The notes below the pieces were generated by a model that did no database searches, was not told where the DNA came from, and saw only the letters and a program-made list of their open reading frames with translations. 55,069 bases of DNA. Origin: JBAYGJ01 sp041649335. Lineage in GTDB: Bacteria > Patescibacteriota > Patescibacteriia > UBA10025 > JAHIVO01. The DNA is taken from assembly GCA_041649335.1 (NCBI GenBank), contig JBAZNF010000005.1, forward strand, positions 1-55,069, given 5' to 3'. This document shows, piece by piece, positions 42,331 to 50,071 of this stretch. The translations under genes were made by a program, and so were the position numbers. Each line of letters opens with the position of its first letter. Positions within the stretch are counted from its first letter, which is position 1.

Positions 42331-42360
42331 GCCGGGACTACTGAAAACAATAGTCCCGGC
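42331..42360. other. Perfect ten-base-pair hairpin between cluster genes
   Basis: GCCGGGACTA (42331-42340) is the reverse complement of TAGTCCCGGC (42351-42360), with a ten-base loop. There is no T-run on either side, so it is probably an RNA processing or stability hairpin between the radical-SAM stop and the 152-residue gene. Confidence 0.6.
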
Positions 42361-42365
42361 TGTTG

Positions 42366-43427
42366 TCATGCGGATTCAGAAAGGTGCGGAAGCGGGCAGA
42401 GGGCATACCCGCCGAACGGATCGCCGCCGCCTTCCACGGTCGCCCGGCAGCCCCCCCGGCAGCGATCCCACCGGTCGCAGGAGCGGCAGGGTTCACCGAC
42501 CGTCTCTTTGGTCAGTTTGAGCCGGCTGCAGATCAGCGGCGACTCGAATGCCCGGCGGACAGGATCGTCCTCGTCCAGATGTGACAGGTTCACATTGGAA
42601 TTGGAGCAGGCACGGATCGAACCGTTAACGGCGAAGTACAGGCCTTTGTCGTAGAACGGACAGGCGCCGAACACGTGCGGCATGAGCACGTCGGCCGGCG
42701 GCAGGTTGAATTCAGAGCGAACCGCCTGGACTTTTCGGATCATGACGGCCAGCTCGACGGGGGTCGGGGCGATGCGGAAGTATTCCTCGTCGACCGGCTC
42801 GCCGGAGGCCATCAGCTCCAGGTCGGTACCGATGTCGCGCTGCAGGCACCAGCGATAATAGTCAGGCACCAGGTGGATATTGTTGCGCCGGATCAGATTC
42901 TGCGCCCGGAACAGCGGCTGTCGATATCCGGCGTCGGTGAAGACGCTGATGGCTTCCACCATTTTCTTAGCCACGCTGGCGTTCTGTCCGATCATCTCCG
43001 CTTGCAGTTCTAGATTGCCGGGATCGTCAGGATTGATGTTCAGCTTGCCGGTGACATGGATTTCCCGTTCGAACAGCCACCGGGCCAATTCAGGCGTAAT
43101 GGCGATCATGTTAGTGAAGACCCAGGGCAGGATGCCCCGGTCGAGCAGGATGGTCAGGTACGCTTTCAGGTGCGGCCACAGCAACGGGTCGCCACCCAAG
43201 AGGTCCATGGTCTCCAGTTCGCGTCCGGTGTACTCACGGCACAGGTCGAGGATGCGGACAGCCTGAGCCAGCGGCATATCGCCATGGTTCAGGCCGTCCC
43301 GCCGGACCATGTAACAGCCCGGGCAAGCACACTGGCACCGCGTAGTGACCTCGATAATGCCGTACCGCAGCCCCGGTCCATAGCCCTGCGCGTCGTAGCG
43401 CCGGCCAATGTCAGTTTCAGAAATCAT
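42366..43427 (-). CDS. Radical-SAM enzyme with SPASM-like C-terminus
   Basis: The 353-residue enzyme binds a 4Fe-4S cluster by CX3CX2C at C31, C35, C38 (TTRCQCACPGCYM) and makes radicals from SAM. MDLLGGDPLLWPHL is the usual GGEP-type SAM site. The C-terminal part has GACPFYDKGLYFAVNG, RACSNSN, then CRSCDRWDRCRGGCRA and a last Cys, which is the SPASM layout of peptide-modifying maturases and related enzymes. AAGGAG before the ATG fixes the start. The gene is visibly richer in G+C than the two genes after it, which suggests transfer. The substrate is unknown; the small neighbouring products are candidates. Confidence 0.85.
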   Translation of the reverse strand: MISETDIGRRYDAQGYGPGLRYGIIEVTTRCQCACPGCYMVRRDGLNHGDMPLAQAVRILDLCREYTGRELETMDLLGGDPLLWPHLKAYLTILLDRGILPWVFTNMIAITPELARWLFEREIHVTGKLNINPDDPGNLELQAEMIGQNASVAKKMVEAISVFTDAGYRQPLFRAQNLIRRNNIHLVPDYYRWCLQRDIGTDLELMASGEPVDEEYFRIAPTPVELAVMIRKVQAVRSEFNLPPADVLMPHVFGACPFYDKGLYFAVNGSIRACSNSNVNLSHLDEDDPVRRAFESPLICSRLKLTKETVGEPCRSCDRWDRCRGGCRATVEGGGDPFGGYALCPLPHLSESA

Positions 43428-43615
43428 ACAGTCTCCTTACCTGCGTCATCGCAGGTGGTTGAAATTTTCGTACCGTCCAGTGGGCACGTGTTGATTACTT
43501 TTCCTCCTTTGTAAATGTTCAATATGTATTTTTGCCACAGGGCACCCGTGTTCCGGTGTGGTCGGAATTCATATTATGTTCAATGTGTTGTTTCGATCGG
43601 ATTTTTTACATAAGC

Positions 43616-43651
43616 AAAAAAGCCTCTTGCTTGACTGGCGAAGAGGTTTTT
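43616..43651 (-). terminator. Bidirectional-type terminator
   Basis: CCTCTT (43623-43628) pairs with AAGAGG (43641-43646). A-rich sequence lies on the left (T-run on the minus strand) and TTTTT on the right. It closes the SnoaL-like gene upstream on the minus strand. The rest of the gene-free stretch 43428-43891 holds the radical-SAM leader (43428-43600), with two TTGAACAT copies, and an A/T-rich part (43655-43891) without visible structure. Confidence 0.65.
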
Positions 43652-43891
43652 GTTAACTACTTATCGATTGTTTATCAGGACACTAATAATCCATAAGTAA
43701 AGAAACCCCTTCGGCAAGAGTCGGATGACAATGCCGGCAAGAATTCTTTAATTGTGGAAAAGTAGTATTCATATAGAGGCAGTGTACACCTCATGGGGGC
43801 AGATGTCAAATATGAGCCATACCTGTGGCGGTAAAATTTATTAATTACAAAAAGAAACGATCAAATTTCTCAAATGTGTTTTTCGTATTAA

Positions 43892-44368
43892 TTATTTTTT
43901 CCGCCGATTTTTAAACGCCAAGAATTTCATAAGCAGTTTTGGCGGTTGCTGCATCCCCAATTGGGCCATCATGGCAAACCTGTCAGCGACGCCCCAATGT
44001 TCAACTATTTTTTCGTCACGGAAACGCATAATATCTACGACGGTGATTTCCATTTTTCTGCCGGTCGGAGGCATGGGGCCGATTTGCCCCTGTTGGGTTC
44101 CGCGGGCAGTCATGCGTCCCCAGATGGTGTTACCGTCCTCTGAAGCAACTAAATCTTCGATGGTCATGCTGAAATCTGGGTACGCCCCGTGTAATTCGGC
44201 CATCACTTTCTTGACGCCCTCAGAGTTTTTTGGGTCGAAACCAAATTGGTTTTCAATAAAATTTGGCGCGAAGTATTGGTCGATAATTTTTGTGTTGTTT
44301 TTACTAAAGCCCTCGATGTTAATGATACGGAACAATTCTTTATGGCGTTCAGCGGTCGTATTGGACAT
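43892..44368 (-). CDS. SnoaL-like (ester cyclase-type) protein
   Basis: The 158-residue protein has the SnoaL/NTF2-like fold pattern: an N-terminal helix (ELFRIINIEGFSKNN), YFAPNFIENQ, the ELHGAYPDFSMTIEDLVASE strand-helix block, WGRMTARGTQQG, and VVDIMRFRDEKIVEHWGVAD at the end. Small SnoaL-like proteins are found as cyclases or binding proteins and often have no assigned substrate. It stands alone on the minus strand. Confidence 0.8.
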   Translation of the reverse strand: MSNTTAERHKELFRIINIEGFSKNNTKIIDQYFAPNFIENQFGFDPKNSEGVKKVMAELHGAYPDFSMTIEDLVASEDGNTIWGRMTARGTQQGQIGPMPPTGRKMEITVVDIMRFRDEKIVEHWGVADRFAMMAQLGMQQPPKLLMKFLAFKNRRKK

Positions 44369-44502
44369 AAACTAATTAGGTTATCACATTAGGGATGCTA
44401 CATAGGGGGCGCTGCCCATGGTTATTGGCTGATCAGCGGGTTGCCCCTGGTTTTTTAGCTAATATTACTACGCTCTGTGCGTTTATAGTATTTCATCGTT
44501 TC

Positions 44503-44531
44503 TTGACGTAAACGGCTCTAAAACGTACCAT
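44503..44531 (+). promoter_or_regulatory. Promoter of the PFK-aldolase operon
   Basis: TTGACG (44503-44508), a 17-base spacer, then TACCAT (44526-44531). The start near 44538 gives a leader of about 50 bases to the ATG. No Shine-Dalgarno is seen before 44589. Confidence 0.55.
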
Positions 44532-44588
44532 TACCATACCTCTATGTCACGTATTCATGGCTGATTTGATGCTAGAGTTACTAATCAT

Positions 44589-45800
44589 ATGCTAATGAAA
44601 ACCATCGGCATTATCACCAGCGGCGGGGATTGTGGCGGGCTCAACGCGGTCGTCAAAGGCGTGGCCCAGATGGCGAACCGCAAGGGCATCAAAGCCTACG
44701 CTATCCCGAACGGATACGCCGGTTTGTACAATCTCATTGACTTGGAGTCTCTGGTTGACCTGGCACCGTCGCGGCTTGATACCTTCAGCATCGGTCTGGC
44801 CGGATCGGAAGCCGGTCATTCGCGCGTAAAAATTTCCAAGATTGAAGACGAAAAGAAATACGAACGCATCAAGGACGGCCTGAAAAAATTCGGCATCGAG
44901 GGGCTGATCATCAGCGGCGGCGATGATACCGGCAGCGTGGTCATCGATCTGGCCAAGCACGGCGTCAAATGCATCCACGTGCCGAAGACGATGGATCTGG
45001 ATCTGGTCCCGTATTCGCTTGGCGGCGACTCTACAATCAATCGTATCGCCGAAACCGTACGCGACCTGAAAACGACCGGCCGTACGCATAACCGCATCAT
45101 GGTCATTGAAGTGTTTGGTCGGTATACGGGGCACTCCGCGTTCCGCGGCGGCGTGGCCGGTGAGGCTGACGCTATTCTCATCCCGGAAATCCCGGTTGAG
45201 TTCGGTGAATTATACCGTCATTTGAAAAAGGTATATATGAAACGTATAATAGAAAGCGACGTGAAAGCCGGCACCTATACCATTGTAGTGGCCGAGGGCA
45301 TCAAGGACGCTTCCGGCAAGGAATTGTACGACGAGTCGTCCGGCGTTGATTCGTTCGGCCACAAGAAGCTGACCGGAGCCGGCAAATATGTGGTCCAGGA
45401 GATCAAGAAGCAGATGAAAGGGGATCCGGAGATCACGCAGTTCATGAAAGACCAGGGTATGTATGTGGCCGGGCAGTACGATTTGCCGGAGGTGCGGGCC
45501 ATCGTCCCGAGCCATATCGTTCGCAGCGGCTTTACCTCGGCCTTTGACGCGAATTTCGGCATGGAGGCGGGCGGAGCGGCATTGTATCTGATGTTAGAGG
45601 GCGTCGTCGGGGTGACGGTCACCGGGTACGAGAACGGTACCGTCCACTATATGGACATTGCCGACGCCATCAGACAGCGCACCGTTGAACTGGAAGAAGT
45701 CGCGCTGTATGAGCAATTAGGCTTTTGTTTCGGCCGGCCGCGGCAGGAGTTTAAGGCGAAGATGGCCAAAGTCAGCGGCCTCATTGATCGGGCATACTAA
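44589..45800 (+). CDS. PPi-type 6-phosphofructokinase family protein
   Basis: The 403-residue protein has the PFK fold: GIITSGGDCGGLNAVVKGVA at the N-terminus, ISGGDDTGS, VPKTMDLDL, and EVFGRYTGHSAF. Two residues set the phosphate donor in this family: the second Asp of GGDD (Gly in ATP enzymes) and the Lys of PKT. Both are of the pyrophosphate type here. The catalytic Asp of T-x-D-x-D is kept, but Asn is replaced by Leu (MDLDL) and the M-G-R motif reads F-G-R, so it is a divergent member. The aldolase gene follows 20 bases later, giving F6P to triose in one unit. Many CPR genomes lack PFK. Confidence 0.85.
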   Translation: MLMKTIGIITSGGDCGGLNAVVKGVAQMANRKGIKAYAIPNGYAGLYNLIDLESLVDLAPSRLDTFSIGLAGSEAGHSRVKISKIEDEKKYERIKDGLKKFGIEGLIISGGDDTGSVVIDLAKHGVKCIHVPKTMDLDLVPYSLGGDSTINRIAETVRDLKTTGRTHNRIMVIEVFGRYTGHSAFRGGVAGEADAILIPEIPVEFGELYRHLKKVYMKRIIESDVKAGTYTIVVAEGIKDASGKELYDESSGVDSFGHKKLTGAGKYVVQEIKKQMKGDPEITQFMKDQGMYVAGQYDLPEVRAIVPSHIVRSGFTSAFDANFGMEAGGAALYLMLEGVVGVTVTGYENGTVHYMDIADAIRQRTVELEEVALYEQLGFCFGRPRQEFKAKMAKVSGLIDRAY

Positions 45801-45820
45801 TTATTAAAAACATGCATACT

Positions 45821-46834
45821 ATGGCAGACAAGACTCTCTCCGAAATCGCTCAGCTGATGGTAGCGAATAACAAAGGCCTGCTGGCCGCCGACGAAAGCAC
45901 GAAAACGGCCGGCAAGCGATTGGCATCAATCAGCCTGGAATCCACGCCTGAAACGCGCCGTCAGTACCGTGACCTGTTTTTATCGGCAGAGGGGGTCGAG
46001 CAGGGTATCAGCGGGGTCATCCTGCACCATGAAACTATGGAGCAGAGCGCGTTCGACGGTACGCCCTTTATAAAACTTTTAGAAAAAAAAGGCATTATTC
46101 CGGGGATTAAGGTCGATGAAGGCACGATTGACCTGCCAAAATTCCCCGGCGAGAAAGTGTCCGAGGGTCTGGACAAGCTTGGTGACCGGCTGAAAAAGTA
46201 TTACGAGATGGGAGCGCGGTTCGCCAAGTGGCGCGCGGTCATCACCATTGGCGACGGCATCCCGACCGACTTTTGCATTTTGGCCAATGCGCACGCGCTG
46301 GCCCGTTATGCGGCGTTATGCCAGGAAAATAATATTGTACCCGTCGTTGAACCTGAAGTATTGATTGACGGAACCCATGACATACACCGCAGTTATGATG
46401 TTACGGTAAAAACGCTTGAGGCGCTTTTTAACCAATTAAAGGAGCATAAAGTTGATCTGACAGGTGTGATCCTAAAATCCAGCATGGTTATTTCCGGGAA
46501 AGAGTGCCCGGAGCAGGCCTCGCCGGAAGAAATTGGCAAACTAACCATAAAATGTTTTAAAAAAGCCGTACCACGTGAATTGCCCGGCATAGTATTCTTA
46601 TCTGGTGGACAGACCGCGGTGCAGGCGACGGAGAATTTAAACGCCGTGAATATGGTAAACCCGGGCCCGTGGATTATCAGTTTTTCCTACGCCCGCGCTT
46701 TACAGGGGCCGTCTCTTGAGATCTGGAAGGGGAAGCCGGAGAATGTCCCGGCCGCACAGAAAGAGTTCATCAAGCGCCTGAAAGCGAACGTGGCGGCCAA
46801 TAAGGGGGAGTATACTTCGGAGATGGAAAACTAG
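45821..46834 (+). CDS. Class I fructose-bisphosphate aldolase
   Basis: The enzyme splits fructose-1,6-bisphosphate to two trioses through a Schiff base. The 337-residue protein has GLLAADESTKTAGKRL (19-34) and VEPEVLIDGTHD, the Schiff-base lysine in VILKSSMV (K219), and FLSGGQTAVQATENLNA near the C-terminus. This is the animal/plant-type class I family, not the class II zinc enzyme common in bacteria. A start nine bases earlier (45812) is possible. It is co-transcribed with the PFK-like gene. It ends three bases before the first GNAT. Confidence 0.94.
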   Translation: MADKTLSEIAQLMVANNKGLLAADESTKTAGKRLASISLESTPETRRQYRDLFLSAEGVEQGISGVILHHETMEQSAFDGTPFIKLLEKKGIIPGIKVDEGTIDLPKFPGEKVSEGLDKLGDRLKKYYEMGARFAKWRAVITIGDGIPTDFCILANAHALARYAALCQENNIVPVVEPEVLIDGTHDIHRSYDVTVKTLEALFNQLKEHKVDLTGVILKSSMVISGKECPEQASPEEIGKLTIKCFKKAVPRELPGIVFLSGGQTAVQATENLNAVNMVNPGPWIISFSYARALQGPSLEIWKGKPENVPAAQKEFIKRLKANVAANKGEYTSEMEN

Positions 46835-46837
46835 GCG

Positions 46838-47362
46838 ATGAAATACGTCATTAAAACCAAGCGTTTTGTATTACGGCCAGTGAGGCTGTCTGATGCTAGG
46901 TCGATGACGGCAAATATAAATGATAGGGAAATTTCTCGACGGACCCTGCATATACCTTATCCGTATACGATGCGTGATGCTAACAAATGGCTGAAGAGAA
47001 AGACTCGGTATTATCGAATGAAAAATTCGCCCTCAATTCCTTTTGCTATTGAGATTGATCAAGCCATGGTCGGATGCGTCGATTTGATGCATTATGTCCC
47101 ACGACATAAAGCGGAGATCGGTTATTGGCTGGGTCGCCGGTTTTGGGGCAAGGGGATTATGTCCGTGGCCGTACGTGAGGTGGCTACGTTTGCTTTCAAG
47201 AAATTAAAATTGAAACGTGTATATGCTTATACCTTTCCTGCCAACAAGGGGTCAGCCCGGGTACTGCAGAAAAACGGCTTCCATCGTGAGGGAGTGTTGC
47301 GAAAAAGCGTCGTTAAGAAGGGGAAATTTTTTAATGATATCCTCTGGGCAAAAGTAATATAG
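46838..47362 (+). CDS. GNAT acetyltransferase, RimJ/RimL-like (copy 1)
   Basis: The 174-residue protein starts MKYVIKTKRFVLRPVRLSDA, the usual GNAT N-terminal strand of the RimJ/RimL type. It carries the acetyl-CoA loop RRFWGKGI (about 109-116) and ARVLQKNGFHREG. These enzymes acetylate N-termini of proteins or small molecules. It is 60 percent identical, without any gap by eye alignment, to the next gene, so it arose by tandem duplication. It begins three bases after the aldolase. Confidence 0.87.
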   Translation: MKYVIKTKRFVLRPVRLSDARSMTANINDREISRRTLHIPYPYTMRDANKWLKRKTRYYRMKNSPSIPFAIEIDQAMVGCVDLMHYVPRHKAEIGYWLGRRFWGKGIMSVAVREVATFAFKKLKLKRVYAYTFPANKGSARVLQKNGFHREGVLRKSVVKKGKFFNDILWAKVI

Positions 47363-47366
47363 CCCC

Positions 47367-47891
47367 ATGAAGTACGTTATCAAAACCAAACGCTTTACCT
47401 TACGGCCGTATCGCAAGTCGGATGCCCTGTCGTTAGCGCGCAATATTAATGACCCGTTGATTTACCGGTATACGCTACATATTCCATATCCTTACCGTTT
47501 GTCTGACGCGACCAAGTGGTTCAAGAAAATTATCCCTGAGTACCGTAAAACGCGTCCGACCTGCATCCATTTCGCCATTGAAATGGATGGGGAGGTGGCC
47601 GGTTGCGTGGGTTTGTCGAATATAGAACCCAGGCATAAGACCGAAATCGGCTACTGGCTGGCCCGGAGATATTGGGGGCAGGGCATCGTCCCGGAGGCGG
47701 TCAAGCTGGTGACCGCGTTCGCTTTTAAAAAAATGAAGTTACGGCGGGTGTATGCGTATACCTTCGTGCCGAATAAGCAGTCGGCCCGCGTATTGCAGAA
47801 AGACGGCTTCAAGCGTGAAGGGTTATTGGTTGAGGCGACCAAGAAGGACGGGAAGTTAAGGGATGAGTATATCTGGGCGAAAGTGAAATAA
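47367..47891 (+). CDS. GNAT acetyltransferase, RimJ/RimL-like (copy 2)
   Basis: The 174-residue protein starts MKYVIKTKRFTLRPYRKSDA and has the acetyl-CoA loop RRYWGQGI and SARVLQKDGFKREG. It has the same length as copy 1 and about 104 of 174 identical residues. The most divergent parts are the loops around 55-66 and the C-terminus, which in this fold contact the substrate. The copies may therefore have different targets. It starts four bases after copy 1. Confidence 0.87.
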   Translation: MKYVIKTKRFTLRPYRKSDALSLARNINDPLIYRYTLHIPYPYRLSDATKWFKKIIPEYRKTRPTCIHFAIEMDGEVAGCVGLSNIEPRHKTEIGYWLARRYWGQGIVPEAVKLVTAFAFKKMKLRRVYAYTFVPNKQSARVLQKDGFKREGLLVEATKKDGKLRDEYIWAKVK

Positions 47892-47899
47892 AATTCTTT

Positions 47900-48217
47900 G
47901 TCGCTTTTCTGGACGAACAGAAAAGCGACGGAAAAGAGACGCCGGGGCGTCAATGCGCGTGCTCTTGCTATCTCATTACTTTATAAGATGGGCTTAGTGA
48001 CGCCCCGGACCCAAGTTCTAAAAAGCTACGAGTCCTTCGAGGCGCGAAAATACAAATATGAGATTACCACAGAACCCGCGAGCTCGACATGATTTAGGGG
48101 AAATTCTCGCTCGAGTGGGTCAGCTCCTCCGAATCGGTCCTCCGTGCTCCAATTTTACTACGAGTACTCCATAGGCGCGGGGAAAACCGAAACGAGAGCA
48201 TAAGACGGAACCCGCGA
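47900..48217. other. Highly structured intergenic region with internal duplication
   Basis: The 429-base stretch between the GNATs and glyA has no supported gene but strong structure. GTCGCTTTTCT (47900-47910) pairs perfectly with AGAAAAGCGAC (47919-47929). CCGGGGCGTCA (47942-47952) pairs perfectly with TGACGCCCCGG (47998-48008), closing a 45-base domain. A 55-60-base unit is present twice, 132-136 bases apart: CTACGAGT, GGCGCG and AACCCGCGA occur at 48026-48081 and again at 48158-48217. It may be a structured RNA or a repeat element. Strand and ends are not known, and no T-run terminator is seen. Confidence 0.55.
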
Positions 48218-48285
48218 TTGCTTGTTATCGTGCGGAGCGCGGCAACAGAGGGCCATGCTCGGAGGAGATTTTGGGTAAAGTCTTT

Positions 48286-48314
48286 TTGCCATCCCTCGTT
48301 TTTTCCAGTACAAT
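48286..48314 (+). promoter_or_regulatory. glyA promoter, leaderless type
   Basis: TTGCCA (48286-48291), a 17-base spacer, then TACAAT (48309-48314). The glyA ATG begins six bases after the -10, at the expected transcription start, so the mRNA should begin at or next to the start codon. Confidence 0.75.
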
Positions 48315-48320
48315 GCAGGT

Positions 48321-49598
48321 ATGGATATGCTCAAACAACAGGATGAGGAAATTTATTCTGCGCTTAGCCAAGAACTGAAGCGGCAGCAGGACGGACTGGA
48401 AATGATCCCGTCCGAAAACTATGTGTCTAAAGCGGTGTTGGAGGCTTTGGGCGGCATCGGCACGAACAAGTATTCCGAAGGCTACCCGGGCAAGCGGTAT
48501 TACGGCGGCAATGAATATATTGATGTGATAGAGAATATTGCCCGTGACCGGGCCAAGGCGCTGTTCGGCGTGGAGCACGTGAATGTCCAGCCGTATTCCG
48601 GCTCGCCGGCCAACCAGGCGGTATATTTCGCGTTGCTCGAGCCGGGCGATAAAGTGATGGGCATGAGCCTGCCGCACGGCGGGCACCTGACGCACGGGTG
48701 GAAGGTGAATTTTTCCGGCCGCTATTACCACTCGGTGCCATACGGCGTGGACAAGGAAACGCAGTTGATCGACTATGAAGAAGTTTTAGAGTTGGCCAAG
48801 AAGGAACGGCCGAAAATGATCATTGCCGGCGCCACTGCTTATCCTCGGGCATTTGATTTCGAGGCGTTCGGCCGGATTGCGTATGAGGTCGGCGCGTATT
48901 TATTGACCGACATTTCACATATTGCCGGATTGATCATCGCCGGCGCGCACCAGTCGCCAGTCGAATTCGCCGACGTCATCATGACCACCACGCACAAGAC
49001 GCTACGCGGACCGCGAGGCGCCATGATCATGTGCCCGAAAACGGCGGACCGGCTGAAGGAAAAATACCATGCGGATTCCAAATGGAGCCTGGCTGAACTG
49101 ATCGACCGGGCTGTATTCCCCGGCCTGCAGGGCGGGCCGCATAACCACCAGACCGCGGCTATAGCCGTGGCCCTGAAAGAGGCCTCTACCAAGGCTTTTC
49201 AGGTTTACGGCCAGCAGATCGTTAAAAACGCGAAAGCGCTGGCTGAACAGCTTCTTAAACATGATTTCAGGCTGGTCACCGGCGGTACCGATAATCATTT
49301 GGTACTGATTGACCTGACGAATAAAAATATGGCTGGCCAGGAAGCGGAAACCGTATTGGATGAGGTTGGCATTACGGTCAATAAAAATACGGTGCCGTTT
49401 GACCCGCGCAAACCAATGGATCCGTCCGGTATCCGTCTCGGTACACCGGCCTTGACTACAAGAGGATTTACTGAAGACGATATGAAGATAGTTGCCGATA
49501 TCATTGCTGATACCATCCATAATCCGCAAAAAGAGCTGGTAAAAGAGGAAGTGAGGAAAAAGGTAAAGGAGTTGACCGACAAGCATCCAGTGTATTAG
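48321..49598 (+). CDS. glyA: Serine hydroxymethyltransferase
   Basis: GlyA is the PLP enzyme that converts serine and tetrahydrofolate to glycine and methylene-tetrahydrofolate. The 425-residue protein has the N-terminal LEMIPSENYVSKAVLEALGG with NKYSEGYPGKRYYGG, the PLP-lysine motif TTTHKTLRGPRG (near residue 230), and LQGGPHNHQTAAIA. All are canonical. There is no Shine-Dalgarno; see the promoter entry. It supplies one-carbon units to folD further along, although the two genes are separate transcripts. Confidence 0.98.
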   Translation: MDMLKQQDEEIYSALSQELKRQQDGLEMIPSENYVSKAVLEALGGIGTNKYSEGYPGKRYYGGNEYIDVIENIARDRAKALFGVEHVNVQPYSGSPANQAVYFALLEPGDKVMGMSLPHGGHLTHGWKVNFSGRYYHSVPYGVDKETQLIDYEEVLELAKKERPKMIIAGATAYPRAFDFEAFGRIAYEVGAYLLTDISHIAGLIIAGAHQSPVEFADVIMTTTHKTLRGPRGAMIMCPKTADRLKEKYHADSKWSLAELIDRAVFPGLQGGPHNHQTAAIAVALKEASTKAFQVYGQQIVKNAKALAEQLLKHDFRLVTGGTDNHLVLIDLTNKNMAGQEAETVLDEVGITVNKNTVPFDPRKPMDPSGIRLGTPALTTRGFTEDDMKIVADIIADTIHNPQKELVKEEVRKKVKELTDKHPVY

Positions 49599-49620
49599 TC
49601 GTTGGGTCCCTCACTCCCAG

Positions 49621-49656
49621 CCCTCCCCACGGGAGGGGAGGGTACTTTGATTTTTT
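49621..49656 (+). terminator. Probable glyA terminator
   Basis: CCCTCCCC (49621-49628) pairs with GGGGAGGG (49635-49642), then a tail TACTTTGATTTTTT. The T-run is separated by several bases. Confidence 0.55.
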
Positions 49657-49667
49657 AAAATGAATAA

Positions 49668-49692
49668 TGAAAAGCCACCTCGGAGAGGCGGC
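49668..49692 (-). terminator. Terminator of the 96-residue minus-strand gene
   Basis: On the minus strand GCCGCCT pairs with AGGTGGC (one G-U), followed by TTTTCATTATT. On the plus strand the same hairpin has one A-C mismatch, so it favours the minus strand. Confidence 0.6.
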
Positions 49693-49719
49693 TTGTTTTC
49701 GTCTGGGTAGGGAAAAGCG

Positions 49720-50010
49720 TTAGTTGATGCTGAACGGGGCCTTGATTGAATTGAAATGCGTATGCATATACGCATCGTCAGCTGCAGCCTCGGACGCTAA
49801 CTGGCAAAACTGGGAGAAATACCCGTTAAGATGGGCGATAATCGCCCGGCGCGTGTCCTGACCGCCCGCCAGCTTGCTGACCAGATTGACCAACGGCTGG
49901 TCAATGAAGGCGAGCGTGTTGTCATGCCTGGCGTTCAGTTCGGCACAGACCGTCCCGAGCGCATTCCCGCATTCCTTCAAATCAATCAATGACAATTCCG
50001 GTAAACCCAT
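49720..50010 (-). CDS. Hypothetical 96-residue protein
   Basis: GGAGG lies eight bases before the ATG at 50010, which settles the start. A longer frame to 50073 would cover the folD start region. The product (MGLPELSLIDLKECGNALGT...) is helical and soluble. Its end reads EAAADDAYMHTHFNSIKAPF. No family was recognised. It is divergent from folD, and their control regions share about 60 bases. Confidence 0.65.
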   Translation of the reverse strand: MGLPELSLIDLKECGNALGTVCAELNARHDNTLAFIDQPLVNLVSKLAGGQDTRRAIIAHLNGYFSQFCQLASEAAADDAYMHTHFNSIKAPFSIN

Positions 50011-50071
50011 CAAAGATCCTCCGTGAAATATGATGTGCATATTAATAACGAAATATGATATCATTACAGGC

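Noticed and set aside
44400..44460. Possible plus-strand terminator GGGGGCG...CCCCTGGTTTTTT
   Set aside because: The stem is broken by a long inner loop and no plus-strand gene ends here.
47898..48092. 64-codon frame in the structured region before glyA
   Set aside because: Its start lies in a perfect hairpin, no ribosome site is present, and the sequence constraint is explained by inverted and direct repeats.
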